A stretch of 64,000 nucleotides of DNA from Acinetobacter guillouiae CIP 63.46 (GCF_000368145.1 NZ_KB849285.1:81947-145946), one strand, 5' to 3'; positions 18,705 to 30,392 are shown, counted from the stretch's first letter. Notes: generated by a model not told the origin, from the letters alone. Numbers and translations are program-made.

Positions 18705-19538
18705 TTACTTACGTTTATAATAGAGTCGCATATAAGATGTAATTGGCTGATTGTATGTTGCAGACTTGGTATCTTGGTCAATCACCTTACGCATTGTCGA
18801 AGCCTTATCTGCTAATTTATTGGTATAATCTGTTGAATATTGCGCTTCAACTAAAGCATAACGATTGATTGTTGCATCATCGACATGACGCATATCTGCA
18901 TCTTGTAGTGCCAACAAGTTACGTTGTTGATCTTTTGGCGCATTGATCACAAATAAGGTGTTATTTTCCCAAATTTGCTTAAATCGCTCTTGATCAAAAC
19001 TAATATTCCCCAAGGCTGGATCTGCCACATAAACACGCCCATCTTTATAAGCTTTAAACACAACAAAATGTTTAAAACCCGCATAAGAAATTGGCACAAT
19101 CACCGGTTGATTTTGATTAATTAGGTCTGTGAACTCACCTCTATAACCACCGCTTTCATATCCAATTGCAGCAACAAAGCGCTTCATATCCAGCAATGAA
19201 AAACTTCGCCGCTCAATAATCCGGTTGTATTCTCCAAACCGTAATAAGCCTTCCATGGTTTGCTGTTCGGTTAAATTTGTCCCAACATAGCCATTTAACA
19301 ATGTTGTTAACGCAGCAGAACCGCAACTATAGTCATATCCTTGACGTACGATGCCACGGAATTGGTTTTCTAAGGCAGGTTTAACATGCACCATTTCACG
19401 ATGATTACGTGTAAATGATTTATCTCTGGAATCCGCAAGCTCAGTGTAGTAAATCGCATCCTTTGGCTTGGGTTTCACATCTAAGGCGTGGTTGGCAAAA
19501 TAATACATTAATGCCGAACCTAAAGTAATTTCTATCAT
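18705..19538 (-). CDS. filB: FilB, C39-like cysteine peptidase with N-terminal signal anchor
   Basis: About 277 residues from the ATG at 19538; a TTG at 19553 would add five residues. An N-terminal hydrophobic segment (LGSALMYYFANHAL) is followed by a C39-like peptidase domain. The catalytic set is complete: oxyanion Gln66 and nucleophile Cys72 (GYDYSCGSAA), His157 (GFKHFVV) and Asp173 (VADPALG). C39 peptidases usually cleave double-Gly leader peptides, and stand-alone C39 members accompany export systems such as FapD in the Fap amyloid operon. No ABC transporter is fused or nearby. A tail rich in charged residues follows the domain. Confidence 0.82.
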   Translation of the reverse strand: MIEITLGSALMYYFANHALDVKPKPKDAIYYTELADSRDKSFTRNHREMVHVKPALENQFRGIVRQGYDYSCGSAALTTLLNGYVGTNLTEQQTMEGLLRFGEYNRIIERRSFSLLDMKRFVAAIGYESGGYRGEFTDLINQNQPVIVPISYAGFKHFVVFKAYKDGRVYVADPALGNISFDQERFKQIWENNTLFVINAPKDQQRNLLALQDADMRHVDDATINRYALVEAQYSTDYTNKLADKASTMRKVIDQDTKSATYNQPITSYMRLYYKRK

Positions 19539-19694
19539 AATTTTAACTATCAAGTGTCGGCAGTATTTTGCCTAAAGTGCTGATTTTATTTTTAGAGTGA
19601 ACACTCTACGTCCCTGTGATTATGAAGATAACGTTTTTTGAAAAAAAAACAGTCTTTTTTTCAACTTTTGTCGCTTTTTATTCAGTTTTTTGTA

Positions 19695-19729
19695 AAAAAA
19701 AGACGCATGCTTTGCATGCGTCTTTTTTA
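19695..19729 (-). terminator. Strong intra-cluster terminator between filA and filB
   Basis: AAAAAAGACGCATGC (19696-19710) and GCATGCGTCTTTTTT (19714-19728) form a 15-bp perfect stem with a 3-base loop, giving a T run on either strand. It lies just after filA and about 150 bases before filB, so filA transcripts should largely stop here, with only partial readthrough into filBCDEF unless filB has its own promoter. Confidence 0.85.
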
Positions 19730-19746
19730 AGATTTTAATTCTAAAC

Positions 19747-20673
19747 TTAGTGACCAGAAATCGACAGTTTTACACCATTTGCTGTTGCTGAACCACCATT
19801 AAAGAATTTCATGCCTGTAATCGCAACATCACCAATCGAACCTGAACCTGTTCCTGTTCCTACAGTTCCAGGTGTGCCTGGTACAAAGCCAGTACCACCA
19901 CCCAATACAACTTTAGTTAGGTAAATATCTGTACCTGTTGTACTTTTCATTGCCGTAACAGCCAAACCTTTCGTTGTAACAGCAACATCAGCATCTAAAG
20001 CCAAATTAGCTGAACCACTGTCAGTCACTTTTATGCCACCCAGTACGATATAACCGCCACCCGCAGCAGAAGCATCTTTCAAGGCCAAGTTACTGATTGA
20101 TAAACCACCAATCATCGAACCATTCAATTTAATCATTGCACCTTGAGGCGTATTACCCAATTGAATATTTGCTGTAGTAGAACCTACATTCACAGTCAAG
20201 CCACTCAAAATTTCAGCTGATCCAGCATCAGGTTTATATGCGCCTGCTGAACCCGTAACATTATTCACTTCAATTTTGCCTAACTCAATTTTTAATGCAT
20301 TAATTGCAGCAGCAACATTTAAGAATGGTGTACCAGTAGCACCAGCCGTAGCACTACCATCAGTATCAATAACCAAATCAGCTAAGTTACCTGTACCAGT
20401 TTTAGTTACAACCACGTTATTTAAAGTAATCGCACCTGCTTTGCCTGAACCACCAGAACCAGCAGTAACACCAGGAGTACCTGTAGCAGCTAAACCATCA
20501 CCATCAAAAACATGTAGTTTTGCAATTTCAATTTTATCTGCATCGATACCAATACTGATACCATCCTGACCAGTAGTAGCACTCAGCGCTGCATCATCCA
20601 TTGCTTGCATCGCCATTGCGTTTGAACTCATAGCCACTGCGGAAACTAAAGCAAGTTTAGTAAATAATTTCAT
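19747..20673 (-). CDS. filA: FilA, secreted Gly/Thr/Ala-rich protein (DUF6160-like)
   Basis: 308 residues from the ATG at 20673, which has GGGAGAG eight bases upstream; a longer frame adds 11 non-signal residues. The signal peptide ends near SSNAMA, and the mature protein starts MQAMDDAALSATTGQDG, a recognisable motif shared by DUF6160-like exported proteins. The mature part is poor in Cys and aromatics, rich in Gly, Thr, Ala, Val and Asn, and shows repeated short hydrophobic beta strands, consistent with a fibre- or solenoid-forming surface protein. It is first in the fil cluster and has its own terminator, as expected for an abundant structural subunit. Confidence 0.78.
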   Translation of the reverse strand: MKLFTKLALVSAVAMSSNAMAMQAMDDAALSATTGQDGISIGIDADKIEIAKLHVFDGDGLAATGTPGVTAGSGGSGKAGAITLNNVVVTKTGTGNLADLVIDTDGSATAGATGTPFLNVAAAINALKIELGKIEVNNVTGSAGAYKPDAGSAEILSGLTVNVGSTTANIQLGNTPQGAMIKLNGSMIGGLSISNLALKDASAAGGGYIVLGGIKVTDSGSANLALDADVAVTTKGLAVTAMKSTTGTDIYLTKVVLGGGTGFVPGTPGTVGTGTGSGSIGDVAITGMKFFNGGSATANGVKLSISGH

Positions 20674-20937
20674 AATCTGTACTCTCCCAAGAGCATTTTT
20701 TTTCATTTTTAACCACTCTCCATAGTTCCCTGTTGTTTTTAGTTGTTTTACAACTTAGAACACCAATCCTTGAGTAGTCCGTTTTGCCCTTTTAAATTAA
20801 CGGTATGTTACTTTTTGTTCAACTGCTGTTTATCAAAAACCCAATTAAACCGATAAACGGTAAACACTTTTATAAGTACTATTTTCAGGTAGAATAGTGC
20901 TTTATAAACCTTTTTCACACTTGAGTTAATCCTCCCT

Positions 20938-22272
20938 ATGTTTCGGAAGTTATTAGATTTTTCATCAAATAGCACTACAGATTTATTACACCGTATTGAC
21001 TCATTATTCGGTTGTATCTATTTAAAAAACGCGGGTGACGATATTATTGCTTTTTCACCTGAACAATACTGTATCTCAATCCAACAAAAACTTTATCGTT
21101 ATACAAGAAATCATTTTACCCATTATCAAAAAGATAAAAGCGATCTTCATTTAAATCACTTCTTTAACTTCACAGCCCAATCAGCCACGAAACAGCATAG
21201 TTTTCAGGGTGGATATATGGGTTTTATTGACTATAACTATGCCAGTCAGCAATATGTTGATGCTCAAACCAAATCTCAGCCTAATTTTTACATGGGTGTT
21301 TATAAAACATTTATCAAACGAGAAAATGAGCAATTCTTTTTTTATAGTTTAGAAGCCTGTGCAGAAGAGTTTTTCAACTTTATACAAGATTTATTAACCA
21401 TACCAGCCACACCTCATCAAAGCTTTAAACTTGTATCAAACTGTACTGCGACGTGGACAAAGCCACAATACGATCAAGCATTTACAAAAGTCCAAGAATA
21501 TATAAAAGCGGGTGATTGCTATCAAATTAATTTAACTCAGGAATTCACTGCAAAGGCACACGGTTCACTTTTAGATACCGCTGAAAAGTTTTGGAAACTC
21601 ACAGATGCCCCATATTCGGGTTATTTAAAAATCAATGATTTTGAATTACTGAGCTGCTCACCTGAGTTATTTATTGATTTTGAAACTGATCGTAAAATTA
21701 TCACCAGACCAATTAAAGGGACAATGCCTCGTTATGACGATCCAACTTTAGATGCGCAATCAAAAAATGCTTTGATTCAATCTAAAAAAGATCAAGCAGA
21801 AAATGTCATGATTGTGGACTTATTACGTAATGATTTAAGTGTCTACGCTGAAACTGGCTCAGTAAAAACCCCAAAACTGTTTAATATTGAATCTTTTAAC
21901 CAAGTACATCATATGGTGAGTGAGGTGACTGCCACCCTAAAACCAGATGTCAATCCATTTGAGGTCTTATTTACAGCATTGCCAGGCGGTTCAATTACTG
22001 GTGCACCCAAAATTCGTGCGATGCAAATTATTGAAGAACTCGAAAGTGCACCAAGAGGCGCTTATTGCGGATCACTGGGCTATTTTAATTTTGATGGAAC
22101 CGGTTCTTGGAACATTTTGATTCGTTCAATTCAAAAATATCAAGATGAAGTGTCATTATGGGCAGGCGGTGGAATCACCATCGCTTCAGATTGTGATGCA
22201 GAATATCAAGAATGTTTTGATAAAGTTTCTGCCATGCTTGATTTACTCAATACATGGCATCAACCTACATGA
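20938..22272 (+). CDS. pabB: Aminodeoxychorismate synthase component I (PabB)
   Basis: Combines chorismate with ammonia (from the PabA glutaminase) to give 4-amino-4-deoxychorismate for folate. 444 residues with the chorismate-binding signatures CYQINLTQEF, PIKGTMPR (the PabB-type PIKGT lysine), and PGGSITGAPKIRAMQIIEELE. The ATG at 20938 has only a weak ribosome-binding site. It is divergent from filA and converges on hisC with a 3-bp gap and no clear terminator between. Confidence 0.93.
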   Translation: MFRKLLDFSSNSTTDLLHRIDSLFGCIYLKNAGDDIIAFSPEQYCISIQQKLYRYTRNHFTHYQKDKSDLHLNHFFNFTAQSATKQHSFQGGYMGFIDYNYASQQYVDAQTKSQPNFYMGVYKTFIKRENEQFFFYSLEACAEEFFNFIQDLLTIPATPHQSFKLVSNCTATWTKPQYDQAFTKVQEYIKAGDCYQINLTQEFTAKAHGSLLDTAEKFWKLTDAPYSGYLKINDFELLSCSPELFIDFETDRKIITRPIKGTMPRYDDPTLDAQSKNALIQSKKDQAENVMIVDLLRNDLSVYAETGSVKTPKLFNIESFNQVHHMVSEVTATLKPDVNPFEVLFTALPGGSITGAPKIRAMQIIEELESAPRGAYCGSLGYFNFDGTGSWNILIRSIQKYQDEVSLWAGGGITIASDCDAEYQECFDKVSAMLDLLNTWHQPT

Positions 22273-22275
22273 ATC

Positions 22276-23373
22276 CTAGACTAAAATCTCATGTTTTAAA
22301 GTATCAACAAGTCGTTGGTTCTGTTCATCTGTACCAATAGTGATACGTAAGAATTGATCAATCCGTGGCTTATTAAAGTAGCGAACAATAATGCCACGTT
22401 CACGCAACGCTTTCGCCAATTCACCAGCATCTTTTGAGGGTAAACACGCAAAAATAAAGTTGGCTGAAGATGGCAATACGTTAAACCCAAGCGCCGCTAA
22501 ATCTGCCACCAGTTTGTCACGACTCACAATAACTTTTTGACATTGTGCTACAAAGTATTCTTGATCTTCAAATGATGCGACAGCTGCAGCTATTGCAAAA
22601 CGATCAATTGGATAGGAGTTAAAACTATTTTTAACAGCTTCCAATGCTGCAATCAAATGTGGCTGTGCAATTGCAAAACCAACGCGTAAACCTGCCAAAG
22701 ACCGCGATTTTGAAGTCGTTTGGCAAACCACTAAGTTTTCGTATTTTTCAACCAGACGTACAGCTGACTCAGCACCAAAATCCACATATGCTTCATCAAT
22801 CACAACCACCGAATCTGGATTGGCTTGCAAGACCTGTTCAACTGCAGACAGCCCCAATGCAATACTGGTTGGTGCATTGGGGTTGGTAATGATAATCCCA
22901 CCATTCGGCTGCTTATAATCAGCCACATCAATTTCAAAATCATCATTTAACGGCAAGATTTTAGTTTGGGTTGAAATTCCAAAAAACTGACTATAAACAG
23001 GATAAAAGCTATAGGTAATATCTGGGTATAGAATCGGTTTATCTTGAACAAAAAATGCTTTAAAAATATGGGCTAAAACCTCATCAGACCCATTACCAAC
23101 AAAAACATTTGCGACATCTACATGTTGTTGTTTCGCAATCGCTTGTTTGAGTGCCGATGCATCTGGATCTGGATAAAGTCGCAATACATCTGCTGAATCT
23201 ATAAGTACGGACTGAACCGCTGCAACCACTTTTGGCGATGGTGGATATGGGTTTTCATTGGTATTCAGTTTTAATAAGTTTTGGATTTTAGGCTGCTCAC
23301 CTGGGACATACGGTTCTAACTCACGTACTTCAGGACTCCAAAAACGCATTTGCTCAGGGCTAATATTTGGCAT
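22276..23373 (-). CDS. hisC: Histidinol-phosphate aminotransferase
   Basis: PLP-dependent aminotransferase converting imidazole-acetol phosphate to L-histidinol phosphate. 365 residues with [13 protein letters not shown] near the N-terminus, the VIDEAYVDF motif (about 191-199) and the PLP lysine at K222 in [12 protein letters not shown]. The full family length is present. It lies downstream of hisD on the same strand, separated by about 175 bp that hold a repeat element. Confidence 0.95.
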   Translation of the reverse strand: MPNISPEQMRFWSPEVRELEPYVPGEQPKIQNLLKLNTNENPYPPSPKVVAAVQSVLIDSADVLRLYPDPDASALKQAIAKQQHVDVANVFVGNGSDEVLAHIFKAFFVQDKPILYPDITYSFYPVYSQFFGISTQTKILPLNDDFEIDVADYKQPNGGIIITNPNAPTSIALGLSAVEQVLQANPDSVVVIDEAYVDFGAESAVRLVEKYENLVVCQTTSKSRSLAGLRVGFAIAQPHLIAALEAVKNSFNSYPIDRFAIAAAVASFEDQEYFVAQCQKVIVSRDKLVADLAALGFNVLPSSANFIFACLPSKDAGELAKALRERGIIVRYFNKPRIDQFLRITIGTDEQNQRLVDTLKHEILV

Positions 23374-23425
23374 TTTTATCTCGTATTTTTTCTCACTTGA
23401 CTTACTTTATATAAGCGCGCTCACG

Positions 23426-23520
23426 CTAGGAGAGGGTTTGGGTATTTCAATAGAATCCCCAAACTAAGTCAGTTAAATTTTTACCCCCTCATCCACACCC
23501 TCTCCCTCAAGGAGAAGGAT
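23426..23520. repeat. REP-like intergenic element with inverted halves
   Basis: Between hisD and hisC, AGGAGAGGGTTTGGGTA (around 23428-23444) is an imperfect inverted copy of the CCCTCATCC...CCCTCTCCC segment at 23485-23506, followed by AAGGAGAAGG. Such CCCTCTCC/GGAGAAGG elements recur between genes in many gammaproteobacteria. A related copy lies at 47978-48011. Confidence 0.5.
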
Positions 23521-23548
23521 TTTTTACGGATACTGGGCCATTGGTGAA

Positions 23549-24838
23549 TTACTGATAACGATATCTTGCTGATCGGGCATGCGCATCTAAATTTTCTTGT
23601 TGTGCAAGAATATCTGCGGCCTTGGCAAGCGATTTTACCCCTTGCTCAGAACACATAATTAAACTTGAACGTTTTTGAAAATCATAAACACCTAAAGGTG
23701 ATGAAAAGCGTGCTGTACCAGAAGTAGGTAGGACATGGTTTGGTCCCGCACAATAATCACCAATCGCTTCTGGTGTATAGCGCCCCATAAAGATTGCACC
23801 TGCATGGCGAATACTTTCTGACATCTGCTCAGCGTCATCTAAGCACAATTCCAAATGCTCAGGCGCAACTTGATTAATCAAATCAATGGCTTCTTGGCGA
23901 TCTTTAACCAAAACCAAAGCACCACGATTTGCAATCGAAGTTCGTGCAATTTCAGCTTTGGGTAATGCAGCCAAATGTTCTTCGATGGCTTGCTCAACAT
24001 CATTTAACAATTGTTCATCTGGTGTAATAAAAATTGCTTGCGCAACTGTGTCATGTTCAGCTTGTGACAAAACATCCATCGCCAACCATTTCGGGTCATT
24101 GTGACCTTCTGCATAAACCAAAATTTCAGAAGGTCCTGCAATCATGTCAATACCGACTTGACCAAAAACAGCACGTTTTGCGGCAGCAACGAAACGGTTA
24201 CCCGGTCCTGTAATTTTATCTACCGCTGGAATCGTTTCTGTTCCATAAGCAAGTGCGGCAACTGCTTGCGCACCGCCAATCGTAAAGACACGACTTACAC
24301 CCGCTAAATAAGCAGCTGCCAATACCAAAGGATTTAAATCACCATTTGGCGCAGGTACCACCATAATAATTTCTGCTACCCCAGCCACGTGCGCGGGTAA
24401 AGCATTCATCAACACAGAGGATGGATAAGAAGCCAAACCACCTGGAACGTAAATACCAACACGGTCTAAAGGGGTAACTTTTTGACCCAGGGTATTTCCT
24501 AATTCATCCACATAGGACCAACCGTCTTGTTTTTGAGCCTGATGGAATGAGCGAACACGATTGGCCGCCAATTCCAAAGCTTCACGTACTTCTACGGTTA
24601 ACCCCTCAAATGCAACTTTAAGTTGTTCTTGTGTCAGTTCTAAATCTGAAAATTGATGCGCTGGATGTCGATCGAACTGTTGAGTGAGTTTAAGTACATG
24701 TGCATCGCCATGTTGACGCACATCTGCAATAATTTGGTCTACTGTTTTTAAAAGCTCAGGATCACTGACTGTTTCAAAAGCTAACAAGTCAGCAAAGACT
24801 TGTTTAAAGTTCTGCTCTTGAGTCGATAAACGTCGCAT
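23549..24838 (-). CDS. hisD: Histidinol dehydrogenase
   Basis: NAD-dependent zinc enzyme for the last two steps of histidine synthesis. About 429 residues. Family motifs are DRVGIYVPGG, GPGNRFVAAAKR, IDMIAGPSEILV, SQAEHD (zinc ligands), APEHLEL and GPNHVLPTSGTARF. The start is the ATG at 24838 (MRRLSTQ) rather than the GTG four codons upstream. It is separated from hisG by an unrelated DUF4272 gene, so the his genes are only loosely clustered. Confidence 0.96.
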   Translation of the reverse strand: MRRLSTQEQNFKQVFADLLAFETVSDPELLKTVDQIIADVRQHGDAHVLKLTQQFDRHPAHQFSDLELTQEQLKVAFEGLTVEVREALELAANRVRSFHQAQKQDGWSYVDELGNTLGQKVTPLDRVGIYVPGGLASYPSSVLMNALPAHVAGVAEIIMVVPAPNGDLNPLVLAAAYLAGVSRVFTIGGAQAVAALAYGTETIPAVDKITGPGNRFVAAAKRAVFGQVGIDMIAGPSEILVYAEGHNDPKWLAMDVLSQAEHDTVAQAIFITPDEQLLNDVEQAIEEHLAALPKAEIARTSIANRGALVLVKDRQEAIDLINQVAPEHLELCLDDAEQMSESIRHAGAIFMGRYTPEAIGDYCAGPNHVLPTSGTARFSSPLGVYDFQKRSSLIMCSEQGVKSLAKAADILAQQENLDAHARSARYRYQ

Positions 24839-24978
24839 CAATTTACCCACAAGGTTGTTTAAGAAAGATTTAGTTTACCTTGTTTTGAGTATCTTGTGGG
24901 CAACATCACCGCAACATTTCAACTTACTTTAATAGGAAAGTTTGATTGCAAAAAACTTTTGACACAGCAAATTTTTAT

Positions 24979-25641
24979 TTAGGTACTCACATCAGGATGA
25001 TCCCAGTCACTATCAGCCTGAATCAGCCAGTTCAATGCACCATGCCTTTCCACAACAATAGATGAATTTAAATTTTCAGGTGCATCCTGTTGCTTTAAGC
25101 GCGCATTTACACATGCCCAATCATAACGATAGATTAAATCAGCCTGATCTAAAATTTCTTCGCTATCCCGCAACTGTACTTTTGCCATAAACTCAGCAAA
25201 GGTATCGCACGACGATACGGCTTGAATGGCAAAATCACAATCAACGATATCTGCTGGATAACTTAATTTATCCACAATCCCCAAAGCCCATAACAATACC
25301 CAATAGGCCTCATATTTCCACACCATATTGATGATATCTTGCGCTGAAGCCTCACGATTTAAAATTGCCTGTTCTTTCTCGGTTAAAGCATCTAGCACCT
25401 GCATTTTCTTCAAAATATCAAATACAAATAGCTGTGTTTCATCATCATATTGATCATTATTCAGATCACATGCGACTTGAATCACCCACAAACAAGCAAT
25501 CGCGCGTTTTGCAATCTGTTCTGCACTGCGCGCTTGCACGTCTTCAGCAGCTTCGATCACAGGTAACCAGTCAATATAAGGAATTGAATACTTTTTAAGT
25601 TTTAAAATAGATTGTTCTTTGCGCTGTTCAGGTGTTTTCAT
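24979..25641 (-). CDS. DUF4272 domain protein
   Basis: 220 residues, soluble and acidic. Central WKYEAYWVLLWALGIVD and C-terminal SSIVVERHGALNWL match my memory of the DUF4272 family, whose function is unknown. It sits between hisG and hisD on the same strand, with a terminator between hisG and this gene and about 140 bp before hisD, so it probably has its own promoter. Confidence 0.75.
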   Translation of the reverse strand: MKTPEQRKEQSILKLKKYSIPYIDWLPVIEAAEDVQARSAEQIAKRAIACLWVIQVACDLNNDQYDDETQLFVFDILKKMQVLDALTEKEQAILNREASAQDIINMVWKYEAYWVLLWALGIVDKLSYPADIVDCDFAIQAVSSCDTFAEFMAKVQLRDSEEILDQADLIYRYDWACVNARLKQQDAPENLNSSIVVERHGALNWLIQADSDWDHPDVST

Positions 25642-25691
25642 AAACTCTTTTTTTTAAATCATGGATGGTTATTTTTTAACATAAATTGCAT

Positions 25692-25717
25692 AAAAAAACC
25701 GCCTAAAATTAGACGGT
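25692..25717 (-). terminator. Terminator of the ibaG-murA-hisG operon
   Basis: On the minus strand ACCGTCTAA and TTAGGCGGT pair around a 2-base centre (one G-U) and run into a T7 tract. It lies about 27 bases beyond the hisG stop. Confidence 0.7.
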
Positions 25718-25743
25718 ATCTTTATCAAACAAACATGAATGAA

Positions 25744-27709
<1,966 letters not shown>

Positions 27710-27961
27710 TTAAGCTCCAAACATACTGGCTTTGCGCCATTCTTCTTTAGTCATTGCACGAATAGTTACCGCATGTACCTCACCACTGGCAATATAAGAA
27801 TTAAGTGGCGCGTAAACAGCTTGTTGACGAGGAACAGGACGTTTCCCTTCAAACTGATTGTCGACAATACGGAGGTCAAATTTACCTGCTTGTCCACTGA
27901 CAGCAACTTCAGCATCAGGAAAAGCTGCTTTTAAGATTTCAGTGAGCTGTTCACTATTCAT
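27710..27961 (-). CDS. ibaG: BolA-family protein IbaG (YrbA)
   Basis: 83 residues with the BolA/IbaG fold: PDAEVAVSGQAGKFDLRIVD, then FEGKRPVPRQQAVYAPLNSYI and HAVTIRAMT. IbaG works with monothiol glutaredoxins in iron-sulfur cluster handling and acid response. It is first in a tight ibaG-murA-hisG operon. Confidence 0.9.
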   Translation of the reverse strand: MNSEQLTEILKAAFPDAEVAVSGQAGKFDLRIVDNQFEGKRPVPRQQAVYAPLNSYIASGEVHAVTIRAMTKEEWRKASMFGA

Positions 27962-28065
27962 TGCATCGACCTCTTATAGGACTGACAGTGTAAAAACCGG
28001 ATATTTTACTATAACTCACCGAAATAATTCATTAACTTGTACAAAAAATATAGATAAAAAAAAGA

Positions 28066-28094
28066 GGTCTTTTCAACCTCTTTTAAAATATCAA
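28066..28094. terminator. Terminator downstream of hpf
   Basis: AAAAGAGGT (28070-28078) and ACCTCTTTT (28086-28094) form a hairpin flanked by A and T runs, just past the hpf stop codon. Confidence 0.75.
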
Positions 28095-28096
28095 TT

Positions 28097-28438
28097 TTAT
28101 GTCGCTAAAATTTCCATTGGTTGATAATCCAACTGCATTTTCCGATGCTTATCTAATTGCCTTTTTAATTTATCTGTCAATTTTGTAATCGCATTATACA
28201 TATCATCAGCGCTCGCTTGGGCGAAAAGCTCTATACCCGGCAAACGAACAATTGCCTCAGCAATATGATTTGCACTGCCTTTTTTTGATCTTTTATCCAA
28301 TTGATGATCTTTACTCAGCTTGACCTGCATACTATTGACCTGATCAATATGCTTGGTCATCTGGGTAAATCGATCTCGAATATTTTCTTCTATTGCTGGT
28401 GTAATACTTAAGTGATGTCCACGGATTGTAATTTGCAT
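28097..28438 (-). CDS. hpf: Ribosome hibernation promoting factor, short form
   Basis: 113 residues starting MQITIRGHHLSITPAIE, with the HPF/YfiA ribosome-binding fold and a basic C-terminal helix (KLKRQLDKHRKM). It stabilises 100S or inactive ribosomes in stationary phase. The ATG at 28438 has GGAGAGG eight bases upstream, whereas a longer frame adds 33 unlikely residues. It lies downstream of rpoN, the usual order. Confidence 0.9.
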   Translation of the reverse strand: MQITIRGHHLSITPAIEENIRDRFTQMTKHIDQVNSMQVKLSKDHQLDKRSKKGSANHIAEAIVRLPGIELFAQASADDMYNAITKLTDKLKRQLDKHRKMQLDYQPMEILAT

Positions 28439-28617
28439 AACTTTATCCCTCTCCTTATATAGGAATATGAAAGTCATAACCCAAACGATCTCATGACAGC
28501 ATTCACCAAGGAAAAAACTGTGCTCAATATCATGCAATCATTTAAGTTACTCCAAAAGACAAAAAGCGATTCATTATTTCGTCATAATGAACAATTAGAA
28601 TAGCCACACTTTAAAAT

Positions 28618-30066
28618 TTAGATCAACACTTTTCGGTCAGATGAAGACGGAATATGTAACGATTCACGATATTTTGCGACTGTCCGTCGTGCCACATCAA
28701 TCCCCTCTTCTTTTAATAAATTGGCAATTGTATTGTCTGACAACGGCTTACGCGGGTTTTCATCTGCAACAAGCTTTTTGATTTTTGCTCGAATGGCCGT
28801 CGAGGATGCTTCTCCTCCAGAAGTGGTTCCAACGTGACTCGAAAAGAAATATTTCAGCTCAAATAGACCACGAGGTGTCAGTAAAAACTTATTGGTAGTG
28901 ACACGGGAAACTGTTGACTCATGTAATTCAACTTCTTCTGCAACATCTCGCAATACCAAAGGTTTCATTCCTTCAGCACCGATTTCTAAAAACTCACGTT
29001 GATGTTGCACAATGCAACTTGCGACTTTTAATAAAGTTTTGTGACGTTCATCGACACTTTTAATAAAGTTTTTCGCTTCAAGCATTTGATTGCGTAAATA
29101 TTGATTATCATCACTTTGATCAGCACGTTTAATCATGCCTGAATAAAATGAGTTAATTCGAAGTTTTGGTAAAATATCTGGGTTCAGTTGAACATACCAA
29201 TGGTCATTTTTCTTGGACACCATCACATCTGGAATTTGATAATCTGATTCTTTTTGCTCAAATTCAGCACCCGGATAAGGTTTAAGGGTTTTCAATAAAT
29301 CAATTGCTGACTTTAATAACTCAGCATTTAAACCCGTTTGCTTAATCAGTTTATTTAAGTCATTACTGACCAAAAGCTCATAATGTTTCAACAACATCAG
29401 CGCTTCTTTCCTAAACAGTGTGGTGGTAGCTAAAGCCTCAATTTGCACAAAAAGACATTCTGCAAGACTACGAGCACCAATACCAATCGGTTCTAAGCGT
29501 TGAATATGTTTTAAAACAACTAGAACTTCATCCTCTTCAACTTCAATGTCATAATCCATTTGTTGTAGTAGATGCTGTACTGAGCTAACAATTTCTTCAA
29601 TATCGGCAGCCAAAAATCCTTTTTCATCTAAAGCATCGACAATGCAATACGCAATCAATTTATCCACTGGAGAAAAATGCAATAAATTGACTTGCCCCAA
29701 CATATGTTCTTTTAATGATGCTTCTGAATGACGATTGTCTTCACGATCCTCAAACTCAGGGCGCTCCATTGCAGTTGATTGATGGGTATAGACATCATCC
29801 CAATCTGTATCTACAGGCAGTTCATCAGGTAAGTGGTTGGCATTTAAAGAATCTGAAAGCTCATATTCTTGTTGTTCTTGTTTTACATTTTCAGGGCTTT
29901 CATGTGTCTCTTCTTCAACTTTTTCAAGCAAAGGATTACTATCAAGTTGAATTTGAATTTCTTGCTCAAGCTCCAAACTCGATAATTGCAGTAATCGAAT
30001 GGCTTGTTGCAGTTGTGGCGTAAGCGACAACGAATTTGCAACTTTTAATCCAACCGATAACTTCAT
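28618..30066 (-). CDS. rpoN: RNA polymerase sigma-54 factor
   Basis: Alternative sigma factor for nitrogen and other activator-dependent promoters. About 482 residues. Region I is Gln/Leu-rich (LSLTPQLQQAIRLLQLSSLELEQ), followed by an acidic region II, the core-binding and HTH regions, and the C-terminal RpoN box ARRTVAKYRESLHIPSS. The ATG at 30066 is nine bases after GTGGGA. It is divergent from gltIJKL, which carries a sigma-54 promoter. Confidence 0.97.
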   Translation of the reverse strand: MKLSVGLKVANSLSLTPQLQQAIRLLQLSSLELEQEIQIQLDSNPLLEKVEEETHESPENVKQEQQEYELSDSLNANHLPDELPVDTDWDDVYTHQSTAMERPEFEDREDNRHSEASLKEHMLGQVNLLHFSPVDKLIAYCIVDALDEKGFLAADIEEIVSSVQHLLQQMDYDIEVEEDEVLVVLKHIQRLEPIGIGARSLAECLFVQIEALATTTLFRKEALMLLKHYELLVSNDLNKLIKQTGLNAELLKSAIDLLKTLKPYPGAEFEQKESDYQIPDVMVSKKNDHWYVQLNPDILPKLRINSFYSGMIKRADQSDDNQYLRNQMLEAKNFIKSVDERHKTLLKVASCIVQHQREFLEIGAEGMKPLVLRDVAEEVELHESTVSRVTTNKFLLTPRGLFELKYFFSSHVGTTSGGEASSTAIRAKIKKLVADENPRKPLSDNTIANLLKEEGIDVARRTVAKYRESLHIPSSSDRKVLI

Positions 30067-30392
30067 ACCCATAATTCCCACACTGTATTATTTCATTTCA
30101 TCTTATGTGAATAAGCAATGCAAAATTCATGCCTACTGATTTTTTATATCACAGGAAAGGGATTAGGACTAGTAAAAAAAATGAATACGTTACATAAAAA
30201 TGTTTGTTATTTATCAATTAAAGATAAATTTTAATTATGTCGTTTTTTTATTCAATTTTTTAAAAAGACCTTCGATCCAGATCTGTTGAAATAGTCATCA
30301 ATTATATAAATAGAGATTTAAAACCTATAAGCAAAAATAAATGGCTTTAGGGCTATTTATTTCAAAATATTTAAATAAAATAGGTTCCACTT

